From: CAZPHU01 sp964419255
GTDB taxonomy: Bacteria > Fibrobacterota > Chitinivibrionia > Chitinivibrionales > CAYFVL01
Direction: 5' to 3'
Length of the DNA stretch: 64,000 bases
Assembly: GCA_964419255.1 (NCBI GenBank)
Contig: CAYQOU010000001.1
Location: 62,001 to 126,000, forward strand
Both the position numbers and the translations under genes were made by a program. This document shows positions 18,098-26,627 of this stretch, in pieces. The notes below the pieces were generated by a model, which saw nothing but the letters and a program-made list of their open reading frames with translations, did no database searches and was not told the origin of the DNA. Within the stretch, counting starts at the first letter, position 1. Each line of letters starts with the position of its first letter.

Positions 18098-18877
18098 CTA
18101 ATCTGATCCTGCAAAAAAAGTTTTAGTCGATATGGAAGTCGGATCTTTCGCGCCAACGACCTGCAGCTTTACAGCCCAGGCAAAACCTGCTCCATTCAAG
18201 GAATCGTAGATGGAATCCGGAAGGGAAAAACTGACTTGTTCTTCTCTGTCACTGCCTATGTACTGATAGCCGCCTACCGGTCCACTCTGCCAATGTATTC
18301 GGAAGTCATTATAGAGGTATAGTTGTGACACGCATGGGTTTGTTACATTGTAGATGCTCCAACGAAAGTGGTTTTCGGAGAGTGTGTCTGACGGTGACAG
18401 CAGTCTCACCAATGGAGCCAATGATACAGTGCACACCGCAGAGGTGTCGCTGGATCGCTCGAGACTGTCTATTGAAAAAATTTGATAGAAGATTGCCTGA
18501 GTTTCCAGCCTGTCGACATCAAGCTCATCAGCCGGATCAAAAAATTCCAGTGTCCGACCAGGTAGTGAGTGCTCCGAAGAAATGGTATCATTGGCAATCC
18601 GTCGGATAATCCGGTACTCTATCACGGAAATATCGCTGCCTGAGCGCTTTTCCCATTGTAGGTGTATTATTTCCCGAAGTTCGTCATCGACAGGTAAAAC
18701 AGATATATCACTTTTAGTGAACAGAGGAGCCTCAAGCCTCTGGGGAGGCGGCGGATCGACAGTGGCGCAGGAAGAGCCATTAAGAACAATGAGATATAAC
18801 ATACCGAGAATGGTTACGCAAACCGTTTTCAGGTATACGGAAAACCATGGTATTGAAGGCTTGGGAGTTGGCCTCAT
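18098..18877 (-). CDS. Secreted protein or lipoprotein of unknown function
   Basis: This 259-residue protein has a long N-terminal export signal (VCVTILGMLYLIVLNGSSC) that could end at a lipidated Cys, although the residues before it are not a canonical lipobox. The mature part looks like two fibronectin-III-like beta domains (IHLQWEKRSGSDISVIEYRI and LLSPSDTLSENHFRWSIYN). I do not recognise a family. Its stop codon directly precedes the GTG of the C25 protease, so the two are almost certainly co-translated, and a partner or chaperone role for the protease is a reasonable inference. Confidence 0.75.
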   Translation of the reverse strand: MRPTPKPSIPWFSVYLKTVCVTILGMLYLIVLNGSSCATVDPPPPQRLEAPLFTKSDISVLPVDDELREIIHLQWEKRSGSDISVIEYRIIRRIANDTISSEHSLPGRTLEFFDPADELDVDRLETQAIFYQIFSIDSLERSSDTSAVCTVSLAPLVRLLSPSDTLSENHFRWSIYNVTNPCVSQLYLYNDFRIHWQSGPVGGYQYIGSDREEQVSFSLPDSIYDSLNGAGFAWAVKLQVVGAKDPTSISTKTFFAGSD

Positions 18878-18939
18878 GCATTTTACCCGGGATAACCGAA
18901 TGAAAAGATTTTTAAGTAGGCGAAACAGCTCCCTTTATT

Positions 18940-19347
18940 CTACATCTCTTTCAAGTATTGTTCAAGAATCAAACAGGCGGCAATCTTATCGACGGACTTT
19001 TTATTTCGACGCTTTTTCTTCGGTTTGAAGGAGAGAAGATGCTCTGCCCTTTGGGAGGAAAAACTTTCGTCCACGAAATTAAAGGGCAAATGGGTGTTTT
19101 TACTCATTTTTTCGGCAAACTCACGAACCTCACGGCTCATAACCGTTTCTTCATCCCGTGGACCCAGTGGGAGTCCAAAAATGATTTTTTCCGGAGCTTC
19201 CTGCTTTATAAGGTCGAGAAGTGCCAGGAGAGATGAATCGACTCTCTGACAATCAATAGTAGTGAGACCGCGGACACAGAATCCGGTAGGGTCGGTGACT
19301 GAGACGCCAATTCTCCGTCGGCCGTAATCAACGCCCATGAGCTTCAT
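18940..19347 (-). CDS. ruvX: YqgF/RuvX-type resolvase
   Basis: This 135-residue protein has an RNase H-like fold. It opens with MGVDYGRRRIGVSVTDPTG, containing the first catalytic Asp, followed by KIIFGLPLGPRDEE, FVDESFSSQRAE with the central Glu, and a C-terminal DKIAACLILEQYL with the last Asp. YqgF proteins act in pre-16S rRNA 5'-end processing and have been proposed as Holliday-junction resolvases. The start lies inside the end of the upstream SH3/DUF4388 gene (20-nt overlap), showing coupling. A basic insertion (KPKKKRRNKKS) precedes the last motif. Confidence 0.93.
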   Translation of the reverse strand: MKLMGVDYGRRRIGVSVTDPTGFCVRGLTTIDCQRVDSSLLALLDLIKQEAPEKIIFGLPLGPRDEETVMSREVREFAEKMSKNTHLPFNFVDESFSSQRAEHLLSFKPKKKRRNKKSVDKIAACLILEQYLKEM

Positions 19348-21493
19348 CAATTTCCTTTGTCCACTCCATCAGTATACCAAGGGTGGGTAATTTGCAGTTG
19401 CTGTTTTGGGGCTTTTTGTTGAGTACGAATCTGAAACGACCTTCTTCAAGGTTCAAAATATCAAAAACGGCATCCCGCGCGACATTCTTTCGTGATGCGG
19501 CATAGGTGATAAGCCCATTGTTGAAGAATACCAGGCCAAAGGGTTTCTTGTCTTCCAGAAGAAGGCACCCTGTTTTGCGGCCAATCTCCGCAAACTGGAA
19601 AACCTCCGCCAAACTCCCATCGGCAACATCACCGGTAAGGGCAGCCTCTTCCACACTCTTTTGAATGGAATGCTGTTGGGACGAGCTTCGGTTAATAAGA
19701 GGTGTAACCAGGCTGAAAATGTCGCGGTCATTGAAAAGGGAGCCGAAATAATGTGTATTCGGCAATTTCCGGGATCGAGGTGCGTTCTGTGGGTTTGGGA
19801 CGTTATAAAAAAGCGTTAGAAGGTTAGCGGTACTTGCTCGTGAGGTCAACACGTGTTCGACAGCTTGAAACACATTAGGCTGCATCGCCCAGTCTACGGC
19901 TACAATATCCGGGAGGAAATGGGTCAACGTACGATGAACATCAGCAACAGACTGCGTTATTTTAAGGGTGAAACCCAACTCGGAAAAGGTTTTATGCAGG
20001 GTGGTCGGTGTGTTTGTCAGGTATCGTTGAATCGTTTTTTCGGTGCGAGCTACCAGTAAAATTTTCTTTTCGACCGCTACCGATTCAAACCACTCGTTTC
20101 TGACTTTGTCGAAACGTGACATGATCAGTCGGACTATAAAGAAAATAAGGATCAGTGCAGCTACTGCAACTACCACCCATATAAAATCCTTCAGGATGAT
20201 AGAAGAGGGGGCATCCACAATATTTAAATACCGTCTCTCAACCCAGCCCTCTTTGTCTTTATACACAATCTTACACCACGAATCTCCGGCATTCACCAGG
20301 CGATAATGTGCTCCTCTGCCTGCCATGCCCAGAATAGGGGATTCTGGGCTGAGTTCCTGAAGGACGCGAATCGGCTGAACGATTTGAACGTATTTTTCCT
20401 GACCCGGCTCTACTGCGGGGCTTTGCGAAGAGTCGGAACTCTCTTTTGCTTGTCTTCCATTATCAGACGGGATTAATTGCGGAATAAAGGATGCTATGGA
20501 GCTTCCGATATCTGAAACCTTATCGGAAACAACCTTAGATATTTCTGTAACTTTCGAGACAAAATCATTTTGTTTCTCAGAAGGAGCGGATTGATTATCG
20601 ACAACCGGTTCTCCCTCGCCATGAGATGACTTTTCCAGGGAGCCCACTCTTGATGGATCGATTGGAGCGCTTAATTCTTCACTCTGTTCACTCTCAGTCG
20701 TACTCTGTTCGATTTCATCATCGGTCGAAGAGCGGATGGAGGTTTCCGGGCTCTGTGTACGTACCGGTGATCCCGTACGGGAAGCGGTCGTTTTTCTTTC
20801 GGATCGGGCAGGTGTTTTGCCGGATGAGTTCGTCCTGTCGGTCTGCACATGTGCAGATTTGCGCCTCTGCTCTGCACGGTCGGAAGCAGGAGAATAGGAT
20901 TGTCTTTGCACCGTTTGACGGTTTTGAGTTTGTTGCCTGCTTGCCCGCTGTCGGTTTGGGGTGGTGCTTTGACGTTTAACTTCAGTCTGTTGCCCGGTGG
21001 GGGGCGAAGCGGGTAATTGCTCGCTTTCGGAGGCCGTGTCAGCCTTTTCTAAAGAATCCTGCTGGTTTTGTTCTGCCAGACGTTTCTGCTCTTCGGCTTG
21101 CCTTTTTGCTTCCAAGGCTCTTTGCTCGGCAACAGGATCATAAAGTTTTGCATCTTTAGTGCTGACCCAGCCGGGGGTATTCATCACTCGAATCTCGAAC
21201 CATTCTCCCTGTCTTCTCTGTATATGGAACCGTTGTCCCTGTTCCGCCAATACAACGACAGAGGAGCTTTTGTCGGGATTGGAATACACCTTAACATAGA
21301 AGCCGGTTATTTCGACGGAATCTGCAGAAGACTGCGAAGCAGTGCCGAAGGTAAACAGCTTTTTAATGCTACCGTCAACCATTGACGGTAGCATATAGGA
21401 AATATTGCCTGTCCTTATTCCCGCTTCGATTCGCTTAGCGGTAAATACCCCGCTTGAGAAAAGAACAAGTGCAAACGCAACCCACATTTTCAT
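19328..21493 (-). CDS. Membrane protein with two SH3b domains, a receiver-like domain and DUF4388
   Basis: This 721-residue protein has an unusual domain order. It has a signal or anchor segment, a bacterial SH3 domain (about 60-115; VVVLAEQGQRFHIQRRQGEW), and a long low-complexity Gln/Ser/Thr/Arg region (about 120-340). A second SH3b follows (about 365-425; HYRLVNAGDSWCKIVYKDKE), then a membrane helix (FIWVVVAVAALILIFFIVRL, about 435). The cytoplasmic part has a degenerate receiver-like domain (KKILLVARTEKTIQRYL, then DIVAVDWAM) and a C-terminal DUF4388 module (LAEVFQFAEIGRKTGCLLLE). It looks like an envelope-to-cytoplasm sensor, but no output enzyme is attached. It lies 12 nt after the small SH3 gene. 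Confidence 0.8.
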   Translation of the reverse strand: MKMWVAFALVLFSSGVFTAKRIEAGIRTGNISYMLPSMVDGSIKKLFTFGTASQSSADSVEITGFYVKVYSNPDKSSSVVVLAEQGQRFHIQRRQGEWFEIRVMNTPGWVSTKDAKLYDPVAEQRALEAKRQAEEQKRLAEQNQQDSLEKADTASESEQLPASPPTGQQTEVKRQSTTPNRQRASRQQTQNRQTVQRQSYSPASDRAEQRRKSAHVQTDRTNSSGKTPARSERKTTASRTGSPVRTQSPETSIRSSTDDEIEQSTTESEQSEELSAPIDPSRVGSLEKSSHGEGEPVVDNQSAPSEKQNDFVSKVTEISKVVSDKVSDIGSSIASFIPQLIPSDNGRQAKESSDSSQSPAVEPGQEKYVQIVQPIRVLQELSPESPILGMAGRGAHYRLVNAGDSWCKIVYKDKEGWVERRYLNIVDAPSSIILKDFIWVVVAVAALILIFFIVRLIMSRFDKVRNEWFESVAVEKKILLVARTEKTIQRYLTNTPTTLHKTFSELGFTLKITQSVADVHRTLTHFLPDIVAVDWAMQPNVFQAVEHVLTSRASTANLLTLFYNVPNPQNAPRSRKLPNTHYFGSLFNDRDIFSLVTPLINRSSSQQHSIQKSVEEAALTGDVADGSLAEVFQFAEIGRKTGCLLLEDKKPFGLVFFNNGLITYAASRKNVARDAVFDILNLEEGRFRFVLNKKPQNSNCKLPTLGILMEWTKEIDEAHGR

Positions 21494-21505
21494 AAAAGTA
21501 CTAGT

Positions 21506-21895
21506 TTAAGCTTCAGCTTTCTTTTGAATTTGAATAAAATAGTAGGCACCGAAGATTGTACCGCCCAAAAGGACCAGTATGAACAAAAATGTGCCCAGAG
21601 GGAGCGAAAAGATCGTGATAGGTTTGCGGGCAACCAGCACGCCGGCGCGCTTTTCCACCCATCCTATCTTATCATTCACCTTCACTTGAAGCCAGGATGT
21701 ACCCTCGTTTACCAGCTCCAGATGGTCGCCTTTGGATGCCTGATCAACAATTTCGGACTTTGGATCGAGCTTCTCATACACATTGGCAAAAGGTTTCTTG
21801 ATACGAATAAACTTGGCCTCTTTTGCAGCGTATGATGCAAAGGCACCGACAAGTATTGCAAACGTACAGCCTACTAAAAGCATATATGCTTTCAT
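21506..21895 (-). CDS. Small membrane-anchored SH3 domain protein
   Basis: This 129-residue protein has an N-terminal signal or anchor (MLLVGCTFAILVGAFASYA), one bacterial SH3 domain (about 28-88; FANVYEKLDPKSEIVDQ, then WLQVKVNDKIGWVEKRAG) and a C-terminal membrane helix (LGTFLFILVLLGGTIFGAYY). SH3b domains usually bind peptidoglycan or peptides in the periplasm. AGGAGG precedes the ATG, which overlaps the lpxK stop codon by 4 nt (ATGA). The SH3 module resembles those of the larger protein downstream, suggesting a shared function or duplication. Confidence 0.82.
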   Translation of the reverse strand: MKAYMLLVGCTFAILVGAFASYAAKEAKFIRIKKPFANVYEKLDPKSEIVDQASKGDHLELVNEGTSWLQVKVNDKIGWVEKRAGVLVARKPITIFSLPLGTFLFILVLLGGTIFGAYYFIQIQKKAEA

Positions 21896-22974
21896 GAAGG
21901 ATTCCTCCTGTTACGGGAAAAACTTAATATAGAGTCAATCTTTTTGAAAAAAGTGTCTCGAGCCATTGTATCCGAAAATTCCAATGATATCTTAAGATAC
22001 CAAATCTCTTTTCTATTTACAAGTTTTAAAGTGCGCATTCTGCTGGCATCTTTTTCCGTCGTCATAATGCCGGTTGTATTCTGTTTAAGAATGCTCTCAA
22101 TTTCATTCCGTGTGAACACATGGTGATCAGGAAAAACAGATGTATGCGTCGGGAAAATGCCCATGTTTTTAACCGTTTTAATAAATCTTTGTGGATGGGC
22201 AATACCAGAGATCAACCCCCAATTTCCCTCTTTCAGCCTCTTTCGCTTTTCGCCGGTCTGAAGATTAACCCATTCGAAGGGTCTAGACAGCAGTATGATA
22301 ATCGGAAAACCACTTCCCAGTTGTGATTGAATATAACTTTGTGTCCATTTTACCGCCTGGAGATCATTTTTCGATGCAATTATGCATGCCAAATCTGCCC
22401 GTCGCATGTTTTTAACCGGCTCACGAAGGTATCCCGCAGGGATTAGGTGTGGCTTTCGTTCCATGGGAGGGAGGCATACAATATCCAGATGTCGGGCAAT
22501 CCGACGGTGTTGAAAGCCATCATCCAGAACAAATACCAGCCTGTCGGCAGTCACTTGACCGTTATTGAGAATATTGTAACATGAGTCGGTTCTGCTGGCT
22601 CCGACGCCAAGCAGGGTCTGGGGCAAAGATGCATGTATCATGGCCGGTTCGTCTCCCACTTCTGTCCAGTCAGCATCCTGATATGGCTGGATTATAACCG
22701 GTTCTTTGCATCGTCGTCCATACCCTCTACTCAGAATCGCTACTTCCAGATGACGTTTGGTCAGAAGGTATTCGGCTATGAGGGCTGTAAGCGGCGTTTT
22801 ACCGGTCCCTCCGGCATGGATTCCACCGACACTGATGGTCGGGGCCGATGGGAAAAATTGATGATGCCGGTGAGTATCATACCATCGGTTACGAAACATT
22901 ACCGCACATCCGTAAGCCGCCGCAAGGCAGCGGGCGGGTAAAGTGTTGCCGATTGGCTTCAAATTGTTCTTCAT
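21892..22974 (-). CDS. lpxK: Tetraacyldisaccharide 4'-kinase (lipid A biosynthesis)
   Basis: This 360-residue protein phosphorylates the 4'-position of tetraacyldisaccharide 1-phosphate to give lipid IVA at the inner face of the cytoplasmic membrane. Evidence is the P-loop in SVGGIHAGGTGKTPLTALI, the LSRGYGRR motif, VGDEPAMI, and FVLDDGFQHRRIARHLDIV with the catalytic Asp. The ATG at 22974 overlaps the prmC stop codon as ATGA; an upstream extension would run inside prmC. It shows that the organism makes lipid A. The C-terminal TTEKDASRM stretch is also typical. Confidence 0.95.
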   Translation of the reverse strand: MKNNLKPIGNTLPARCLAAAYGCAVMFRNRWYDTHRHHQFFPSAPTISVGGIHAGGTGKTPLTALIAEYLLTKRHLEVAILSRGYGRRCKEPVIIQPYQDADWTEVGDEPAMIHASLPQTLLGVGASRTDSCYNILNNGQVTADRLVFVLDDGFQHRRIARHLDIVCLPPMERKPHLIPAGYLREPVKNMRRADLACIIASKNDLQAVKWTQSYIQSQLGSGFPIIILLSRPFEWVNLQTGEKRKRLKEGNWGLISGIAHPQRFIKTVKNMGIFPTHTSVFPDHHVFTRNEIESILKQNTTGIMTTEKDASRMRTLKLVNRKEIWYLKISLEFSDTMARDTFFKKIDSILSFSRNRRNPS

Positions 22975-23819
22975 CGGTTGTTGCTGTTCCCCGGATATAT
23001 TGCCCGTACAACACGAGGACGATTGGCTAAATCTTTGAAAACTTGAACTGACTCCCATCTCGCATCTTTAAATATAAAAGATACACTCTCACCCTGATCG
23101 TAGCCTATTTCACAGTATATCCGTGCTCCGTCCTTCAGAAAATCTTTCAGCTCCTGCGCCAAATATCGATAGTAATCGAGCCCATCGGCACCTCCGGCAA
23201 GTGCCTCCATTGGTTCGTAATCTCGAACACTCGAATTCAGTTCCATGACGTGTCGATCCGGAATATAAGGGGGATTAGAAACCACTATGTCAAAAAGTGG
23301 ATTCCTTTTGAATGCTTGCAACATGTCCGAGCATACGACCATAATTGAAGCCTGACAATTTTGACGAGCCACTTCTACGGCATCCTGCGATCTGTCGATG
23401 GCAACTAACTTCCAGTCCGGTCTCTCCCCGCATAGAGTCTGAGCTATTATTCCGCTACCCGTTCCGAGGTCGGTTACATACCGAGATGGCTCATTCTCGT
23501 GATGAAGTATCTGGGTGATCACAGTCTCCGTATCGGGCCGGGGAATGAGTACTGCCTGAGTGGTGATGAATGTCTGGTCCCAGAAGTATGTGTAACCAAG
23601 TACGTAGGCAAGGGGAGTTCCTGTCAGTCGTTTTTTAAGATGAGCGAAGGCTTTCTCCAGCTGCCTCTCTGAAAGCTCCAAGGTAGCTGAACGATATAAC
23701 CGCTGTCTGTCGAAACCGGTCACATCTTCGAGTATCTGCTCGGCCTCTCTGCCCGAGAGGTCCTGGGCAACGGGGACAAGGTCCCGGGAAAGCTTGTAAA
23801 GTAGTTCTTTAATTTTCAT
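22971..23819 (-). CDS. prmC: Peptide chain release factor N5-glutamine methyltransferase
   Basis: This 282-residue protein has the usual length for PrmC/HemK, which methylates the GGQ glutamine of release factors RF1/RF2 with S-adenosylmethionine. The N-terminal helical domain carries the GTPLAYVLGYTYFWDQTF substrate-binding signature. The methyltransferase core has VTDLGTGSGIIAQTL (SAM motif I) and the catalytic VVSNPPYIP. It is the first gene of the minus-strand run ending at rsmI, and lies next to an 870-bp repeat-rich gap. The ATG has only a weak ribosome-binding site. Confidence 0.95.
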   Translation of the reverse strand: MKIKELLYKLSRDLVPVAQDLSGREAEQILEDVTGFDRQRLYRSATLELSERQLEKAFAHLKKRLTGTPLAYVLGYTYFWDQTFITTQAVLIPRPDTETVITQILHHENEPSRYVTDLGTGSGIIAQTLCGERPDWKLVAIDRSQDAVEVARQNCQASIMVVCSDMLQAFKRNPLFDIVVSNPPYIPDRHVMELNSSVRDYEPMEALAGGADGLDYYRYLAQELKDFLKDGARIYCEIGYDQGESVSFIFKDARWESVQVFKDLANRPRVVRAIYPGNSNNR

Positions 23820-23847
23820 GGAAAATACACGCGCTTATTCGGGTCTG

Positions 23848-23955
23848 GAGAACGATTCTCTAGCGGCGATCAGCTCAATGCTTTAAAACAGAAGAATTTC
23901 AGCATTTTGGAAATACCCGCAGCGGGGCTTTTCATGCAATTGCTCAGAACCGCTA
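23848..23955 (+). repeat. Shortened family-B repeat
   Basis: It begins GAGAACGATTCTCTAGCGGC and ends TTGCTCAGAACCGCTAAG, matching the two ends of family B. The interior keeps TTTCAGCATTTTGGAAATACC with its hairpin but lacks the CAACCCTT segment, so it is an internally deleted copy of about 108 bp. Confidence 0.75.
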
Positions 23956-24212
23956 AGTTTATGTCAGAGTAAAATATACAAAGTCTAACAAGAAATGCAC
24001 CCGGTCTTTAATGGAATGCACTCATCAAACACCCGTTACCTGTTGAAGGTGGTAATTTTGCCCCAAAATCGGCATTTATTCCCGATGAATGGTGGCCGGT
24101 GATGGAAAAACAGTATCTATCTCTCTGCTTTGAAACAAATTACCTAACCAATACGAATATGTAGTAAGTATTCGGAATTAAAATTTATGTACATCTAATC
24201 AATTCCCTGAAT

Positions 24213-24362
24213 TGAACGATTCTCTCTGGGCGATTCAAACAATGGTTTTGTGCGTGAGGGCTTCAGCAATGCAGGAAAAACCTTGCTAAGGTATTCAGCG
24301 CGACCGCATCAACCCTTCTTCCAAAGCGATTGCGCGACTCATTCGCTCAGAAACGTTCAATA
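24213..24362 (+). repeat. Full-length family-B repeat (MITE-like)
   Basis: This 150-bp copy aligns end to end with the one at 30853-31000. The left end is TGAACGATTCTCTCTGGGCG, the middle has CAGCAATGCAGGAAAAACC and CATCAACCCTTCTTCC, and the right end is GATTGCGCGACTCATTCGCT followed by CAGAAACGTTCAATA. An internal ACCTTgctAAGGT stem replaces the different stem found in other copies. Confidence 0.85.
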
Positions 24363-24420
24363 AGGTAACTAAACTGAAAATGCAGCCTCTCGGATGTGAT
24401 GTGGGTGCACAATCTAGTAT

Positions 24421-24583
24421 ATTTAGATTCTTTGTCCGACACCTCTACTCAGTATCCAGTCCTCGGTGCTGTCCCGCTTCAGCGGGAGGACGGGAGGGGG
24501 AGCACGTTTTTGTAATAATTTTCGTCGTATGTTTTTGTTTCTTATTTCCTTGATCTTTGATCAATGCTTCGGTTCTGCCGGAG
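24421..24583 (+). repeat. Family-A dispersed hairpin repeat
   Basis: It starts TTTAGATTCTTTGTCCGACA, contains the CCCGCTtcAGCGGG hairpin within GTCC...GGAC, then GACGGGAGGGGGAGCACGTT, TGATCTTTGATCAATGC and a terminal CGGTTCTGCCGG hairpin. The first 20 bases match the copy at 58360 with only two or three changes. Confidence 0.85.
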
Positions 24584-24686
24584 GTAGGTGCATATTTCAA
24601 ATATGGTGTTTATGGGTATTCAATTTCCGCCTTATTAATCAAAAGAAGAACAATAATCAGATAAATATCACAAAGGGTATGTTTTT

Positions 24687-25688
24687 ATGAATCATGGGGG
24701 CAGTACGTTCCCGGTGCGGGATATGTTAGAAAAATTAAAGAGTTATTTCAACAAAAAACGCAGCTTCAGTATCTTTATTCTATTAATCATCGGTATCGCC
24801 GGGTGGGTTTTCTTTACGGGACTATATACTGTTGCGGTAGACGAGATCGCTGTTATTCAGCGGTTCGGCAAATATAACAGGCAAGCCGGGCCGGGGTTGC
24901 GTTTCAAGCTACCGGACGGTATAGAAAAGAGAACAAACATTCGTGTTCAGAAGATTAATACGCAGGAGTTTGGCTTTCGCACAATCAAAGCAGGTGTAAA
25001 AAGTGATTACGAGCGTGGAGCCAAATATAAAGATGAGTCACTGATGTTGACCGGAGATCTAAATTGCGCTATTGTGGAGTGGCTGGTTCAGTACCGTATC
25101 AGTGAACCGGTTGCATACCTTTTCGCGGTGCGTGATGTGGAGGGAACGCTTCGTGACATATCCGAGGCAACCATGCGCGAGATCATCGGTGATCGCAGTA
25201 TCAATGAGGTGATCACCAATCGGCTGGAGATTGCAGATGAAGCCAAGCTGAAGTTACAGACTTCTTTGGAGAAGGCAAATACAGGGCTTACCGTGGTAAA
25301 CCTTGAGCTTAAAAACACCAACGTGCCGCAATCCGTTGAACCATCCTTTAATGAAGTCAACCAGGCTCAGCAGGAGAAAGAACGCATGATTTACGAGGCG
25401 CGGGAAGATTATAACAAGGCGATTCCTGCTGCACGTGGTGAGGCGCAGCGGGTTGTTCGTGCCGCAGAGGGGTATGCTCTGGATAGAATTAACACCGCAC
25501 ATGGTGATTCAGCGCGATATGTTTCTTTATACGAAGCATACAGACATTCAAAAGATGTAACACGGCGTCGCCTTTATCTTGAAGCGATGCGGGAGATTAT
25601 GCCGAGGATGGGTAAAAAGTTTATCATGGAGGATGGACAGAAGGGCATACTGCCCCTGTTGAATCTGAATAAAGGTGGGAGTCAATAA
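24687..25688 (+). CDS. hflK: HflK, SPFH/band-7 membrane protease regulator subunit
   Basis: This 333-residue SPFH protein has one N-terminal membrane helix (FSIFILLIIGIAGWVFFTGL) followed by VDEIAVIQRFGKYNRQAGPG, the band-7 domain and a helical tail rich in charged residues. With HflC it forms the large periplasmic cage that regulates FtsH in other bacteria. AAAGGG precedes the ATG at 24687; an in-frame ATG at 24723 is possible. The usual Gly-rich N-terminal extension of E. coli HflK is absent. The TAA overlaps the hflC ATG (TAATG), so the two subunits are co-translated. Confidence 0.92.
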   Translation: MNHGGSTFPVRDMLEKLKSYFNKKRSFSIFILLIIGIAGWVFFTGLYTVAVDEIAVIQRFGKYNRQAGPGLRFKLPDGIEKRTNIRVQKINTQEFGFRTIKAGVKSDYERGAKYKDESLMLTGDLNCAIVEWLVQYRISEPVAYLFAVRDVEGTLRDISEATMREIIGDRSINEVITNRLEIADEAKLKLQTSLEKANTGLTVVNLELKNTNVPQSVEPSFNEVNQAQQEKERMIYEAREDYNKAIPAARGEAQRVVRAAEGYALDRINTAHGDSARYVSLYEAYRHSKDVTRRRLYLEAMREIMPRMGKKFIMEDGQKGILPLLNLNKGGSQ

Positions 25689-26626
25689 TGCGTTCAATAA
25701 TCGTCAGTATATTTGTTGCCGTGCTGCTGATCACCGGGCTATCTTCCGTATATACGGTCGATGAAACTCAGCAGGTAGTGATTACGCAGTTTGGAGAAGC
25801 AATCGGCGAGCCGGTCACGGAGCCTGGATTGAGATTCAAAACTCCCTGGTTGCAGAAAGTAAACTACTTTCCCAAAAACCTGCTTGAATGGGATGGGCAG
25901 CCGGGGCAGGTTCCAACCAGAGAAAAAACATTTATTTGGGTCGATACCTTCGGCAGGTGGCGTATTGTTGATCCGCTGACCTATTTCGAGAAGGTGAATA
26001 ATGAGACTTCGGCCCAGGCGAATCTGGACGGAATTATCGATGCCGCGGTACGTAATCTGGTGACCTCAAATTATCTGATCGAGACCGTGCGCAGCTCAAA
26101 CCGTGAACTGGGCAAAATGGATGATTCGGTGCAGTTGGCAGATGTAGTTATTCCTAAGAAGCTGAGAATCGGGCGTAGGCAGATGGCCGAGGCGGTACAG
26201 AAGCAGGCCGCAAATAAATTGTCTGAATTTGGAATCGAGTTGGTTGATGTTCAGTTTAAGAGAATCAATTATAACGAACGGGTTCTGGAAGATGTCTACA
26301 ACCGTATGATAGCGGAACGAAGGCAAATTGCGGAGATGTATCGTTCGGAAGGCCGTGGGGAAAGTTCCAAGATTGAAGGGGAGAAGGAAAAGGAACTTAA
26401 ACGTATCTATTCGCAAGCATATGCCGAGGCTGAGAAACTGAAGGGTGAGGCCGATGCGGGAGCCACCAGGACGTATGCCGCCGCCTATGGCCAGGATCCA
26501 GAGTTTTACTCTTTTGTTAAGACACTGGAGCTGTATCGCTCTTCTCTGGACAGTTCAACCTCGGCTATCTTGTCTACCCAGAGTGATTTCATGAAATATT
26601 TTAAAGAGTATCGTCCAAAGAATTAG
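25688..26626 (+). CDS. hflC: HflC, SPFH/band-7 membrane protease regulator subunit
   Basis: This 312-residue partner of HflK has an N-terminal membrane helix (IIVSIFVAVLLITGLSSVY) and then VDETQQVVITQFGEAIGEP, typical of HflC. Further on are LLEWDGQPGQVPTREKTFI, RIVDPLTYFEKV and YNRMIAERRQIAEMYRSEG, the conserved region before the long C-terminal helix. It would assemble 1:1 with HflK on the periplasmic side of the inner membrane around FtsH. It is followed after 1 nt by a HAD phosphatase gene, so the operon continues. Confidence 0.93.
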   Translation: MRSIIVSIFVAVLLITGLSSVYTVDETQQVVITQFGEAIGEPVTEPGLRFKTPWLQKVNYFPKNLLEWDGQPGQVPTREKTFIWVDTFGRWRIVDPLTYFEKVNNETSAQANLDGIIDAAVRNLVTSNYLIETVRSSNRELGKMDDSVQLADVVIPKKLRIGRRQMAEAVQKQAANKLSEFGIELVDVQFKRINYNERVLEDVYNRMIAERRQIAEMYRSEGRGESSKIEGEKEKELKRIYSQAYAEAEKLKGEADAGATRTYAAAYGQDPEFYSFVKTLELYRSSLDSSTSAILSTQSDFMKYFKEYRPKN

Positions 26627-26627
26627 G

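Larger units (their letters stand above)
23820..24686. other. 867-bp gene-free region between prmC and hflK
   Basis: Three dispersed repeats occupy over half of this divergent intergenic region: a shortened family-B copy (23848-23955), a full family-B copy (24213-24362) and a family-A copy (24421-24583). An open frame at 24466-24690 runs through the family-A element and is not convincing. Between 23960 and 24210 I see no structure. The hflK and prmC promoters must lie here, but I cannot place them. Confidence 0.7.

Noticed and set aside
24466..24690. 74-codon plus-strand frame before hflK
   Set aside because: It runs through a family-A repeat, is Phe/Cys/Arg-rich, lacks a ribosome-binding site and has no protein-like features.
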